A DNA stretch of 64,000 bases from an uncultured Paracoccaceae bacterium (GTDB lineage: Bacteria > Pseudomonadota > Alphaproteobacteria > Rhodobacterales > Rhodobacteraceae): positions 612,943 to 676,942 of the forward strand of contig CANMMF010000001.1 of NCBI GenBank assembly GCA_947498985.1, written 5' to 3'. Positions within the stretch are counted from its first letter, which is position 1, and each line of letters begins with the position of its first letter. A program made the position numbers and the translations under genes. Below the pieces are notes generated by a model. It did no database searches and had not been told where the DNA came from. It worked only from the letters and a program-made list of their open reading frames with translations. Shown here one piece after another: positions 16,597 to 24,109 of this stretch.

Positions 16597-17937
16597 TTAC
16601 TCCTTCAACGGCTGCATTGCGGGCTTGAGGCCGTCTTCGCGCCGCGCGGCGAAGAAGCTGCCAAACCACTGGCTGAGTTTCGACGATTTGCGCCTTGTGC
16701 CTGCGTCTTCGGCGTCATCGGCCTCGTCCGCTTCGGCACGGGCGCGCGCTTCTTCCTCTTCGATCTGTCGCTGCAGCGCTTCGGCGCGTTCGATCTCGGC
16801 GCGGATCTCGGCAGGATCCTCGTTGAGGATCGCCCAGTATTCCTTTTGCGCGGCGTCCTTGTCGCAGACCGGCTCGGGCACCTCGTGCTCCACCGTTTTC
16901 GGTTCTGACGATTGCGCCTTTTCGATGCTTGCGGTGGTTTCGCTGACCAGCTCCGAGATGCGCTTCTTCACATCGTCGGTCACCAGACTGTCCGTCGCGG
17001 CTGGCGTCACGGCGGTGCCGCCGATGGTGGCAATCCAGTCCTCGGCAGTTTCCATCCGGTCCTTGGCAAACAGACTGAGACAGGTGTCGATGGCGCGCAG
17101 GAAATTCTCGTCATACCCGGGCATGCGACCGGCCAGCGGCTGGTAGGGATCGGGTTCATCCTGCGCAACCGCCGCCAGCCGGATGTTGCTGTTGGGCGGC
17201 GGGCAGCCGCGGATGAGGTGGTGCACAGTGGCGGCCAAGGCATAAAGATCGCTCGATTTTTCTTGCGAACTGCCCGCGAGGTAAAACTCCTGCGGGGAAT
17301 AGCCATCCTTGACAGTGTGAATCCGCGACAGCATCCGCGTGGCCCGCGCCGCCCCTTCGCGCGCGGCACCGAAATCGATCAGAACCGGCAATCCTCCGGG
17401 GCCGAGAAGGATGTTGTCGGGCGAGATGTCGCGGTGCAGCATGCCGTTTTCATGCACAAAGGACAGCGCCTTGAGCAGATGGTCGAGGATGCGCCGGATC
17501 TCGTCCGGTTCGAGCAATTCCGGCTTGGTTTCGAGCACGTCAAAAAGGTCGGGCCCCTCGATGAAATCCATCGCCATATAGGCGGTGCCGTTGTCCTTGA
17601 AGATCTGGTGAACGCCGACGATGTTGGGATGCGACAGCTGTGCCAGCGCGCGCGCCTCGCGCTCGAAAAGCTCCACTACGCGGCCAAAATCCATCTCGTG
17701 CGAGGTGGTGCGCAGCCGCACCGTGCCGTTTGCGCGGCAACACATGGAGCCGGGGAAACACTCCTTGATCACAACCTTGCGGCCAAGACTGTCATTGGCC
17801 AGGTACGTGACGCCGAAGCCCCCGGAATTGATGTAGCGCAGAATGGTGTACTGGCCCTGACAAAGCTCCGTACCCGGCGGCAGTTCATCGCCATAGGGAG
17901 AGGCGACAGTTGCTCCACGATCTAGCGTGTCATCCAT
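16597..17937 (-). CDS. Eukaryotic-like Ser/Thr protein kinase, first gene of the operon
   Basis: 446 residues from the ATG at 17937, which follows GGAGGCCGCATAGA. Kinase domain ~28-300: Gly loop NSGGFGVTY (37-45), Lys in VVIKE (58), C-helix Glu in FEREARAL, catalytic loop HRDISPDN (168-175) and DFGAAR (188-193), so it looks active. No membrane segment or extracellular domain; the kinase is cytosolic. The C-terminal ~140 residues contain a Glu-rich coiled coil (~370-425) and an amphipathic Trp/Phe stretch (LSQWFGSFFAARR) that may dock to membrane or a partner. It heads the eight-gene operon. PpkA-type kinases of type VI secretion are the closest organisational analogue, but no Tss genes are present. 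Confidence 0.93.
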   Translation of the reverse strand: MDDTLDRGATVASPYGDELPPGTELCQGQYTILRYINSGGFGVTYLANDSLGRKVVIKECFPGSMCCRANGTVRLRTTSHEMDFGRVVELFEREARALAQLSHPNIVGVHQIFKDNGTAYMAMDFIEGPDLFDVLETKPELLEPDEIRRILDHLLKALSFVHENGMLHRDISPDNILLGPGGLPVLIDFGAAREGAARATRMLSRIHTVKDGYSPQEFYLAGSSQEKSSDLYALAATVHHLIRGCPPPNSNIRLAAVAQDEPDPYQPLAGRMPGYDENFLRAIDTCLSLFAKDRMETAEDWIATIGGTAVTPAATDSLVTDDVKKRISELVSETTASIEKAQSSEPKTVEHEVPEPVCDKDAAQKEYWAILNEDPAEIRAEIERAEALQRQIEEEEARARAEADEADDAEDAGTRRKSSKLSQWFGSFFAARREDGLKPAMQPLKE

Positions 17938-18300
17938 TCTATGCGGCCTCCTTCTGTGCAATCTGCCCGGCGCTTGTGCGCTGTCACGTGGGCCAGAAGA
18001 AAGGTGGGAAATCAGGCGGAAACGTGTCACCTCCTTGACCGGGGTTTGAGGAATAGACCCAATGCTAGAGGTTTGAAATTGAGTAAAATTTTCGAATAAT
18101 TGCCATGCGGTTGCGCGGGCTGGACTTTACCTGCTCCAATGGCGCGCTACCCCGAAGATTTGCCCCGGGGCTCGCGCGCCGCGGGGTCCGGTCGGGCCGG
18201 CGGGACCGGTTGGCAATACCGCTGCCGGTCAGGTATCCATGACCTTGTGAGCCGGGGCGATCTCAGGAACCTTCCGCGCGTTCAGATGGGGTGAATTTCG
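17938..18300. promoter_or_regulatory. Divergent intergenic region between the kinase operon and the flavoenzyme operon
   Basis: 363 bases without a supported gene. An AT-rich island at about 18066-18102 (GAAATTGAGTAAAATTTTCG and following bases) stands out in otherwise GC-rich DNA. It is the likeliest place for promoters of both divergent operons; no confident -35/-10 pair could be assigned. Confidence 0.4.
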
Positions 18301-19788
18301 ATGAAGACACTGTCTCGGCGGGCACTTCTTTTCGGTTCGGGCGCGGTTCTGGGTGGCTGGCTTGGCGCGCGGTTCGCGCCGGATCTGCAGGGGGCCGTGG
18401 GTGCCCAAACGCTCACCGCCGCGGCTGGTGACACCATGCTCAACGATGCCAGCGAGTTGAGCGCGACCCCCATCGCCAGACATATCACGCTCAGCGGCGA
18501 TCCGGATGCGGCGTTTGTCGATGCGCTGCGCGCCGAGATCAAAGCCGCGCGCGAGGCCGGTCGGCCGGTCAATGTCGGCGCCGCGCGGCATTCGATGGGT
18601 GGGCAGGCGATCCCGCGCGACGGCCATGCGCTCACCTATGACAGCGGCTGGCTGGAGCTCGACCGCGACGCGCAGACCATGCAGGTCCATGCGGGCGCGC
18701 GCTGGAGCCAGGTGATCTCCGCGCTGGACCCGCAGGGGTTCGGTCCGAGGGTCATGCAGTCGAACCACGATTTCGGCGTCGCGGCGACGTTTTGCGTGAA
18801 CGCCCATGGCTGGCCGGTGCGCGAAGGGCCGATGGGGGCAACCGTGCGCAGCTTCGAGATGGTGCTGCCCGACGGCGAGCTGGTGCGCTGTTCCCGCAGC
18901 GAGAACGCCGAGCTTTTCGGCATGAACATGGGCGGTTACGGTCTGACAGGCGCACTCACCAGGATGGAGGTCGATTTGGCCTCCAACCTGCTGCTGGAGC
19001 CCGCGTTCGAGCGGATGCCGGCCGAGTCGTTCGGCACAAGCTTCATCGAGGCGCTACAGGACGACCGGGTCAACATGGCCTATGGCCGGCTCAACGTCGA
19101 TCGCGACAATTTTTTCCGCGACGCGTTGATGATCACCTACCGCCCGGCTGCCGAGCAGGGTGATCTGCCGCCCGCCAGCGGCTCCGGCACGACGGCGAAA
19201 CTGGCCCGCCACGTCTACCGCGCGCAGCTGGGCCGCGAGCCGATGAAGCGCCTGCGCTGGTGGACCGAAACCTCGCTGGGGCCACGGATCGGTGGCGGCG
19301 CCGTGACCCGCAACAGCCTCATCAACGAGCCGGTGGTCACCCTCGACGACCGCGATCCCGCGCGCACCGATATCCTGCACGAATATTTCGTCTCGCCAGA
19401 GCGGTTCCCGGAGTTTCTGGAGGTCTGCCGCGCGGTGATCCCGGCATCCTACCAGTCCTTCCTCAACGTCACCTTGCGATTTATTGACACCGATCCGGTA
19501 AGCTGGCTGTCTTACGCGACCACGCCGCGCATCGCCGCGGTGATGTCGTTCAGTCAGGAAAAAACCGCGCGGGCAGAGGCCGATATGGCCCGCATGACCC
19601 AAGCGCTGATCGACGGGATCACGGCCATCGGCGGCACGTATTACCTGCCCTACCGCCCGCATGCGCGGCTCGATCAGCTGGCCTCCGCCTATCCGCGCGC
19701 CGCGGAATTTGCGCAGGCCAAACGCAGACTCGATCCCGGGCTCGTTTTCCGCAACAATCTCTGGGACAGCTATCTGGGGCGGCTATGA
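18301..19788 (+). CDS. Tat-exported FAD-dependent oxidase (aldonolactone/alditol oxidase-like)
   Basis: 495 residues. Twin-arginine leader (LSRRALLFGSGAVLGGWLG) implies folding with FAD before export to the periplasm. The VAO-type FAD domain (~75-250) contains VGAARHSMGG, matching the position where alditol and aldonolactone oxidases attach FAD to His, and MQSNHDFGVAATFCVNAHGW. The C-terminal half resembles the D-arabinono-1,4-lactone oxidase (ALO) domain and ends DPGLVFRNNLWDSYL. Likely electron acceptor is O2 or a membrane carrier; the substrate is unknown. It starts the operon 18301-21519 and overlaps the next gene by 4 bases. Confidence 0.88.
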   Translation: MKTLSRRALLFGSGAVLGGWLGARFAPDLQGAVGAQTLTAAAGDTMLNDASELSATPIARHITLSGDPDAAFVDALRAEIKAAREAGRPVNVGAARHSMGGQAIPRDGHALTYDSGWLELDRDAQTMQVHAGARWSQVISALDPQGFGPRVMQSNHDFGVAATFCVNAHGWPVREGPMGATVRSFEMVLPDGELVRCSRSENAELFGMNMGGYGLTGALTRMEVDLASNLLLEPAFERMPAESFGTSFIEALQDDRVNMAYGRLNVDRDNFFRDALMITYRPAAEQGDLPPASGSGTTAKLARHVYRAQLGREPMKRLRWWTETSLGPRIGGGAVTRNSLINEPVVTLDDRDPARTDILHEYFVSPERFPEFLEVCRAVIPASYQSFLNVTLRFIDTDPVSWLSYATTPRIAAVMSFSQEKTARAEADMARMTQALIDGITAIGGTYYLPYRPHARLDQLASAYPRAAEFAQAKRRLDPGLVFRNNLWDSYLGRL

Positions 19789-20189
19789 GCATCCTGCAAC
19801 GCATCTGCCTGTATTATTGCGTGGTCCTTCTGGGGGCGGCGTCGCTGAACTATATCCCCGGCCTCACCGATGAAGAGGGGCTGGCCTTCGGCATCTTCGC
19901 GCTCGATCTCTTTGACGACGCGCTGCATGTGGCGTCGGCCCTCTGGGCGCTGGTGGCCGGGCTCTGGTCGCACAAGGCGGCGCGGAATTTTCTGGTGATC
20001 TTCGGCGCGCTCTACCTTGGCGACGGTATCTTTGGCTTCTTCACCGGCTACGGCTATCTCGATTTCGGGATTTTCACCAATGACAACGCGGGCCTGTCGT
20101 TCACGCTGGGCCGCGTGCTGGCCAACCTGCCGCATCTGGCGCTTGGCGGTTTCGCGCTTTTCGCCGGGCTGAAATGGGGGCGCGACTGA
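19785..20189 (+). CDS. Small four-helix membrane protein
   Basis: 134 residues with four hydrophobic segments (about 8-25, 45-62, 68-95 and 108-128) and a conserved-looking FFTGYGYLDFGIF loop. It resembles the DUF4383-type group of small inner-membrane proteins only loosely, so no family is assigned. It overlaps the flavoenzyme stop by 4 bases (ATGA) and abuts the next start directly. A membrane anchor or electron-transfer partner for the exported oxidase is plausible from context, but no haem or quinone motif is seen. Confidence 0.8.
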   Translation: MSILQRICLYYCVVLLGAASLNYIPGLTDEEGLAFGIFALDLFDDALHVASALWALVAGLWSHKAARNFLVIFGALYLGDGIFGFFTGYGYLDFGIFTNDNAGLSFTLGRVLANLPHLALGGFALFAGLKWGRD

Positions 20190-21242
20190 ATGCGCTTTGT
20201 TCTGCGCTGGGGGGTTCGCGCGGGGCTTGCCCTGGTGCTGATGGTCGTGCTGTTGCTGTCTCCGGTCGCCTATATCGAGGTGGCGTGCCGGCCTGATCCG
20301 CAAGCCGACAGCTACACCAGCCTGCTGCCGCCCGAGCATCACCGCGATGAGGCCCGCACGCTGCTCACCTATCCCGAATGGCACATCGTGCACGCCTATG
20401 ACGACTATGCCCGCGTGATCGCGGAGGACGATCCGCATGAGTTCGGCTTCCTGCGCTCCATCGGCGGGTTCTGGTCCTCGCTCTGCGCGTTGTCCAAGGC
20501 ATCGGGCGGCCATGGCGGCTTTCCCGGAGAGACCAAGCAGATGGTCTATGTGATCGGCGTGAGCTTCACCGCAGAACTCTTGGCGAAAGCCGCGTATGAA
20601 GAGACGCTGGGCCGCGCTGCGACCTGGATCCGCGGGGCAGAGCGCGCGCCGCTCGATGTGCTCTCGGCCGAGCAGGCGGCGGGATATGCGCGGTTTCTGC
20701 AGCAGGTGCCGTGGTACAAGTGGGATTTCCGCGCCGATGCGCGCGCCATGTCAGAGGCCGCCACAGGCGCATTCCGCGACCGCGAGCGGCGCTTTGCGCT
20801 GGGCACGGAATATCGGGTCAAGGCGGCCTATGCCGGGGTGATCGAGCAGGCGGTGGCGCAGGTCGGCGCGGATGCGCTGCGTCTGCGGATGATCGTGACG
20901 GGGCTGGACGCCGCTGCGCTTGGCGCTCTGGACGGGGTGGAGGTCATCGCCCCCCGCAACACCGGCCTCGAGATCGAGACTCCGCGCTACCGGGAGCTGA
21001 CCTTGCTGCTGGCGCAGATGGCAGGGGAAGGCGCCGACTTTGTCGAGATCGCGGGCAATGATGATATCCTGCTGACCGCAACTTCGCAGAGCGCGCAGGC
21101 AGAGGCCGCGATTTTCAGCTTTTCGCGACAGGGCTACGGCGACTGGCGTCACCTGATGCTGGTGAAGGTGCCCGCGCTTGGAGACAGATTGCGCGCCATG
21201 CCGCAGGAGGCGCTGAGCCTTGAGCATATTCACGACTATTAG
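20190..21242 (+). CDS. Unknown membrane-anchored protein
   Basis: 350 residues. One N-terminal membrane segment or uncleaved signal anchor (~7-28), then a soluble, presumably periplasmic domain rich in aromatic and acidic residues (TYPEWHIVHAYDDYARV, LRSIGGFWSSLCALSKAS, QQVPWYKWDFRADA). I do not recognise the family. The start is immediately adjacent to the previous stop, and the 3' end overlaps the next gene by 23 bases, so it belongs to the flavoenzyme operon. The WHIVHAYDDY segment could bind metal or haem, but that is speculation. Confidence 0.8.
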   Translation: MRFVLRWGVRAGLALVLMVVLLLSPVAYIEVACRPDPQADSYTSLLPPEHHRDEARTLLTYPEWHIVHAYDDYARVIAEDDPHEFGFLRSIGGFWSSLCALSKASGGHGGFPGETKQMVYVIGVSFTAELLAKAAYEETLGRAATWIRGAERAPLDVLSAEQAAGYARFLQQVPWYKWDFRADARAMSEAATGAFRDRERRFALGTEYRVKAAYAGVIEQAVAQVGADALRLRMIVTGLDAAALGALDGVEVIAPRNTGLEIETPRYRELTLLLAQMAGEGADFVEIAGNDDILLTATSQSAQAEAAIFSFSRQGYGDWRHLMLVKVPALGDRLRAMPQEALSLEHIHDY

Positions 21243-21519
21243 GCGCTGGGCGCTTTATCTCTGCGCCGTGTTCCTTGGCTGGCTTTCGGTGCTGACGGGT
21301 GTGATGCTGCTCTCCGACGCGGCCCCGGGGGCCATCGCGTTCTTTCCCGCATCCGATTTCATCTCGAACCTGCCGGAGGGGGCCAGCGTTGCGGATGCAG
21401 GCGCGGTCTGGGTTGGCGTGCGCAGCGATGCGCCGGGTCTGGGTGTGTCGCTCTACCGAGCCGGGGCGCTGCTGGTGCTGCCTGCAGGTTTGCCGGGATG
21501 TCTGCCGTTGCCGGGGTGA
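21220..21519 (+). CDS. Small membrane protein with TTG start
   Basis: 99 residues with two hydrophobic segments (~8-33 and ~78-96) flanking a short soluble loop. No ATG is available; the TTG at 21220 is supported by GCAGGAGG ending 9 bases upstream, inside the 3' end of the preceding gene, so translation is coupled. It is the last gene of the flavoenzyme operon and has no recognisable family. The C-terminus (VLPAGLPGCLPLPG) looks abrupt, so a frameshifted or shortened gene is possible. Confidence 0.6.
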   Translation: MSIFTTIRRWALYLCAVFLGWLSVLTGVMLLSDAAPGAIAFFPASDFISNLPEGASVADAGAVWVGVRSDAPGLGVSLYRAGALLVLPAGLPGCLPLPG

Positions 21520-21670
21520 CAGGGTATTTTCTATGCTGGACACTTGATGTGAATGCATCCTGCATACAATTTCTCGACTCACAGTCCTGCGGATGAATAC
21601 TATTTGATCCCGGATATTTAGGGCACCAAACACCGCCAATGGCGAGCAGAGTTTCAGCACCCCACCCCCT

Positions 21671-22786
21671 TCACCCCAGCGGCTTGTCCGGCACCGGCAG
21701 CCCGTCGGGCGGGGCGGCATCGGGGGCGACGTAGCTGCGCATGCGCTCGTCGCAGCCCGCATAACCCCAGTTGATCAGCCGCCCCTGCTCGGTTGCGTTG
21801 AACGGGTTGAGGCGGGTGCGCAGCGACGCGATCCACTTCACCACGTTTTCAGCGCGGGGCACGAGATCCGGGGCCGGATCGTCGGTCGGGCCCATGTCGA
21901 TCCCCCAATAGGCCACTTTCTGGCCGGTGAATTTCTGCAGCGCAAAAAGATCCGACACCCGCCGCGCGCGTGCCTGCTCCGTTGCAATCTCGATGGAACG
22001 CATGATCTGTTTGGGCGACAGGGCCGTGAATGTCGGCCCGTAATTGAAAGGCTTGCCCGCATCCGAGCTCAGGATCGTGCCGAACCGGTCAATGCTTTCG
22101 AGGCCGAGATTGTCGTAGATCCCGCCATCGGTCAGGTTGAGCTCATGCATGAAGCTGGAGCGCCCGAAAAACCGGGTGCCGGGCATGTCACCCCAGTCGG
22201 ATTGGCGGAGCTTGATCATCACCGGGGACAGGACCGGCGGAAAGGCACTGGACGAGGCGACCGCCTGCGCCACGGTGAATTTCGACGTCTCTCGGATCTC
22301 GCCCACGGTATAATCGGCCACCCGCTCGCGCGAAAAGCGCAACAGGCGGCCGGTCTGCAGGTTGGTGGCCTTGAACACAAAATCCGGCCGGTCCGGCAAC
22401 TGGTCCAGCGTTGTGCCGTTGAAAAGCTGGGTGTCATAGGCCTCGATCAGCCGTTCGGTGCCGGATTTGGTGAACGGGATCAGCCCGCCGCCGATCACCC
22501 GCGCGTCCAGCGTCTGCCGGCAGAATTGCCGCACCGGCGCAATCACTTCGGCCTCGAGGTTGGGCGCCATGCCCTCCGCGTTGAACGCGAGCTTGTGCCA
22601 GCGAACCGCCAGACGCCCGGCGGTGATCGACCCGCCGGAGACGCTGGTGATGCGGTCGAGCTTTGGCAGGTACCCCATCTCGTTCAATCGGATCAGCGCG
22701 CCGCAATGGTAAAGCGTCGCCCGGAAGCCGCCACCGGAGAGAGCCAGACCGATGCGGTCGGCATGTGGCGGGCGAGGGTCAGGCAT
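21671..22786 (-). CDS. Patatin-like phospholipase
   Basis: 371 residues from the ATG at 22786, chosen because AAAGGAGATCGCCC precedes it (an upstream ATG lacks a site). Patatin Ser-Asp dyad: oxyanion loop GGGFRA (18-23), nucleophile elbow SVSGGS with S50, and catalytic Asp in TDGGIYDN (D220). The fold hydrolyses acyl esters of membrane phospholipids. No signal peptide, so it acts in the cytosol on the inner face of the membrane. It is the last gene of the subtilase-MBL-patatin operon. Patatins serve as toxic effectors in several defence systems, but here no nucleotide cyclase accompanies it. Confidence 0.93.
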   Translation of the reverse strand: MPDPRPPHADRIGLALSGGGFRATLYHCGALIRLNEMGYLPKLDRITSVSGGSITAGRLAVRWHKLAFNAEGMAPNLEAEVIAPVRQFCRQTLDARVIGGGLIPFTKSGTERLIEAYDTQLFNGTTLDQLPDRPDFVFKATNLQTGRLLRFSRERVADYTVGEIRETSKFTVAQAVASSSAFPPVLSPVMIKLRQSDWGDMPGTRFFGRSSFMHELNLTDGGIYDNLGLESIDRFGTILSSDAGKPFNYGPTFTALSPKQIMRSIEIATEQARARRVSDLFALQKFTGQKVAYWGIDMGPTDDPAPDLVPRAENVVKWIASLRTRLNPFNATEQGRLINWGYAGCDERMRSYVAPDAAPPDGLPVPDKPLG

Positions 22787-22864
22787 GGGCGATCTCCTTT
22801 GATCTGTCCGGATGTCCGGCGAGGCGGGCGGTTGCGACACAGTCCCGTGTTCGTGCGGGGGCGC

Positions 22865-24097
22865 TCATCGTTTCGGGATATCGACCGCGTCGCGCAGATC
22901 GATCCTGATGCCCGTGCGGTCAATCGGCTCGACCACCGTGCAGGCCCGACCGGCGCGTTGTTCCTGTCGCAGCAACGCGCCAAGGCTCATGCTCTCGGGC
23001 TCCCAGACATCGCCGTGCTTTTCGGTCTCGGATTTGCGCTTGGCGTCGATCCGGGAAAGCTGCCGGGTGAAATGCAGCGTGACATGCTCTGCCCCTTGCT
23101 CGGCAAACAGCATGTCGACGGTGGCACGTTCGGGATTGCCATGCGCGCCGTCGCCGCAAAAGACGTAGTGATCGGCCTTGATCAGGCGGAAGAACTCCGG
23201 CGTCACGTTCCGGTCGCTGCCGTGATGCGGCATCTTGAGAACGTCCACTTTCAGCGGCGCTGCGTCGCTGGCCAGACCGCGATCCCGCAGCGCGTCGGTG
23301 ATCTTGCTGCCCAGCGCGTCTCCGGTCAGCAGGATGGTCTTGCCGCCACTCTCGGCAATCGTGACGATCGAGGACAGGTTGGGCACGCTGCGGTCCTTTG
23401 TGGCGGCCAGCGCCGCTTCGACGCTGTCACGTCCGAGATTGTTGTCGCGCAGGAACCGATCGTAGCGGTCCTGCAGCGCCTCGAGCTCTGCCTTGCGCGG
23501 ACCGATCAGCGTGAAGGACAGCCCGCCGCCGAACCGCGTGACCGCTTCGTCATCCGGCGCGGCCATCATCACCAGCGGATCGAAGGGGCTGTTGGTCTCC
23601 CACTCCAGCGCATCCGCATAGCCGCGCAGGTCGCGCCCCTGCCGGACGCTGGCGAGGATGAAGGCGGTGTCGGGATCGGTGCCGTCGGGAAACTCCGCCG
23701 CGCTCATCGAGGCCAGCGCCGAGGTCACATCCTGCGGAATCTCGGCATTGCCGATGATGTCGTCAAACGTGTTGTGCCAGAGCGTGCCGATGCGGGCAAA
23801 GCGCGGCTGGCCGATATCCTTGAGCTTTTTCAACTCCTTGGCGAAATCGAGAATGCCCTTGATGTGATCGTCATCGATATGGCTGATCATCAGCAGGTCG
23901 ATGTCGAGCGCTTGGTCCTCGCCCAACCCGCGCGCGGCGCGGATATCGAAAAGCCGGGGCCGCAGGCTGGGTTTGTAGACCCGCGACGGGCCGCCGTCGA
24001 TCACCGCCAGTTTCGGATCTGCCTGCGTGCCGAAATGCACGATCAGACTGTCGCCCTTGCGGGCGGGCAGCGCTTCGAGCGTGAAGATTTCAGCCAT
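22865..24097 (-). CDS. MBL-fold metallohydrolase (ComEC/Rec2-type)
   Basis: 410 residues. Metallo-beta-lactamase fold with the metal motif in ISHIDDDHIKG (H73, D75, D77, H78), a later LLTGDALG metal Asp, and MPHHGSDRN, the pattern of ComEC-like and standalone competence-type MBL hydrolases. No membrane segment or signal peptide. The ~90-residue C-terminal extension after the MBL domain is of unknown role. Substrate unknown: nucleic acid, nucleotide and phosphodiester substrates all occur in the family. It sits 12 bases after the S8 peptidase gene and 78 bases before patatin, all on the minus strand. Confidence 0.9.
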   Translation of the reverse strand: MAEIFTLEALPARKGDSLIVHFGTQADPKLAVIDGGPSRVYKPSLRPRLFDIRAARGLGEDQALDIDLLMISHIDDDHIKGILDFAKELKKLKDIGQPRFARIGTLWHNTFDDIIGNAEIPQDVTSALASMSAAEFPDGTDPDTAFILASVRQGRDLRGYADALEWETNSPFDPLVMMAAPDDEAVTRFGGGLSFTLIGPRKAELEALQDRYDRFLRDNNLGRDSVEAALAATKDRSVPNLSSIVTIAESGGKTILLTGDALGSKITDALRDRGLASDAAPLKVDVLKMPHHGSDRNVTPEFFRLIKADHYVFCGDGAHGNPERATVDMLFAEQGAEHVTLHFTRQLSRIDAKRKSETEKHGDVWEPESMSLGALLRQEQRAGRACTVVEPIDRTGIRIDLRDAVDIPKR

Positions 24098-24109
24098 GCG
24101 ATATCCCCC

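Noticed and set aside
14650..17937. Kinase/PP2C/FHA genes as part of a type VI secretion locus
   Set aside because: No Tss, VgrG, Hcp or ClpV gene occurs anywhere in the window.
9074..18300. tRNA-Thr as an integration site for a genomic island carrying the GTPase operon
   Set aside because: No integrase and no second copy of the tRNA 3' end was found near the far end of the operon.
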